A DNA stretch of 64,000 bases from NCBI RefSeq assembly GCF_021534965.1, contig NZ_CP091037.1, positions 784,501-848,500 on the forward strand, written 5' to 3'. Under the pieces are notes generated by a model that did no database searches, was not told the origin of the DNA, and saw nothing but the letters and a program-made list of their open reading frames with translations. How positions within the stretch are numbered: the stretch's first letter is position 1; the number at the start of each line of letters is the position of its first letter. The translations under genes and the position numbers were made by a program. Below are positions 63,338-64,000 of the stretch, in pieces. This DNA is from Muricauda sp. SCSIO 65647 (GTDB taxonomy: Bacteria > Bacteroidota > Bacteroidia > Flavobacteriales > Flavobacteriaceae).

Positions 63338-64000
63338 ATGTCTATGGAACAACTAAAAGACTACGAACAGCATATTGAAAGAGCCTTGGATTGGTTCTGG
63401 AACCTACTACCCAATCTTTTATTGGCGGCAATAATTCTCATTGTCGGGCTTTGGGTCATTAAATTCATAAACAGGTTGGTTCGAAAATTCTTTGAAAAGA
63501 AAGACTACGACCCCGCCCTTGAATCTTTTCTGCAAAGTTTCATAAGAATCACATTAAAAGTTCTGTTATTAGTCTTGGTGGTCACCCAATTGGGGGTCAA
63601 AACCTCGTCTTTGGTCGCCATGATCGGTGCTGCTGGTCTTGCCATAGGCCTCGCTCTACAAGGGTCTTTGGCCAATTTCGCGGGTGGCGTACTTATTTTA
63701 TTGTTCAAGCCTTTCAGAATCGGGGATTGGATATCGGCCCAGGGTGTGGATGGCGCCGTAAAGGAAATTTCCATTTTCAATACCAAATTGAACACCTTTG
63801 GCAACCAAATCGCCATTATTCCCAACGGGCAATTGGCAAACGGGAATATCATCAACTACAATGCCGAACCCATGCGAAGGGAAAACTATGTAGTGGGAAT
63901 TGGGTATGGATCCAACATAAAAACCGCGAAAGACATCTTATTGGACATTTGCGCCAACGACGGGCGTATTCTAAAAGAACCTGCCCCAGAGGTCTATGTA
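63338..64000 (+). CDS. MscS-family mechanosensitive ion channel, N-terminal part
   Basis: The frame is open from ATG 63338 (or 63344) to the last base, giving the first 221 residues. Three hydrophobic helices are at about 22-42, 66-85 and 90-122. The pore-lining helix has the MscS signature GAAGLAIGLALQGSLANFAGG (about 101-121), then the beta domain FKPFRIGDWISAQGVDGAV and the conserved NTKLNTFGNQIAIIPNGQL. The channel opens with membrane tension to relieve osmotic shock. The C-terminus lies beyond the window. Confidence 0.95.
   Translation, partial: MSMEQLKDYEQHIERALDWFWNLLPNLLLAAIILIVGLWVIKFINRLVRKFFEKKDYDPALESFLQSFIRITLKVLLLVLVVTQLGVKTSSLVAMIGAAGLAIGLALQGSLANFAGGVLILLFKPFRIGDWISAQGVDGAVKEISIFNTKLNTFGNQIAIIPNGQLANGNIINYNAEPMRRENYVVGIGYGSNIKTAKDILLDICANDGRILKEPAPEVYV

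Overview
The window is chromosomal DNA from a marine-type member of the Flavobacteriaceae (Bacteroidota), most like the Muricauda/Maribacter group. Three things support this. Promoters fit the Bacteroidota -7 consensus TAnnTTTG. Ribosome binding sites are weak or absent. The gene content is typical of the family: PorP/SprF proteins, a gliding-type C-terminal secretion domain, DUF6089, a FolK-deoxynucleoside kinase fusion, and paired Skp/OmpH genes beside BamA. I cannot name a genus with confidence. No phage, insertion sequence, integrase or CRISPR array was seen.

Layout. 0-9 kb holds small metabolic and envelope genes: a DUF427 tail, a glycogen-binding-like domain protein, a class V aminotransferase, a 2TM protein, folA, a TPR-HTH membrane regulator, a fatty acid hydroxylase, an M43 metalloprotease, an SLC6-type transporter and a GNAT gene broken by a stop codon. 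9-17 kb is a minus-strand envelope cluster (CBS protein, nadK, DUF6089 protein, uppS, bamA, two ompH genes, murI). It covers undecaprenyl lipid carrier, outer membrane protein assembly and peptidoglycan precursor supply. 17-23 kb holds pdxJ with a coupled hydrolase, a 4-TM protein, and the proteostasis set tig-clpP-clpX. 23-36 kb holds a GH3 enzyme, DUF2797 and AsmA-like proteins, a queuosine precursor transporter, sppA, folK-dNK, a TrmH-family methyltransferase and mutS.

36-42 kb is the accessory-looking part. It has tRNA-Gly and tRNA-Leu among short palindromic repeats, and three secreted or lipoprotein genes separated by related stop-proximal motifs. It also has a two-gene module of unknown function (40280-41229) and a regulator/membrane-protein pair. 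42-44 kb holds a phosphoesterase and an Nramp-like transporter that lacks the usual metal-binding residues. 44-52.5 kb is a three-gene minus-strand unit: a 1,806-residue type IX secretion substrate with nine Calx-beta-like domains, its PorP/SprF partner and an OmpA-family protein. Six of the domains are encoded by near-identical 342-bp tandem repeats of much higher GC than the flanks.

52.6-64 kb holds fabD, a gamma-carbonic anhydrase, a LytTR two-component pair, a VWA lipoprotein, a second PorP/SprF protein, a NifU-type scaffold, dodecin, a YyaL/SSP411-family lipoprotein and the start of an MscS channel.

The best candidates for something undescribed are the 40.3-41.2 kb two-gene module, the cassette-like 36.7-39.9 kb stretch, the tRNA-Gly-derived repeats at 36.1-36.2 kb, and the Nramp-like protein without DPGN/MPH. 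All of these are inferences from reading the sequence; no database search was run.
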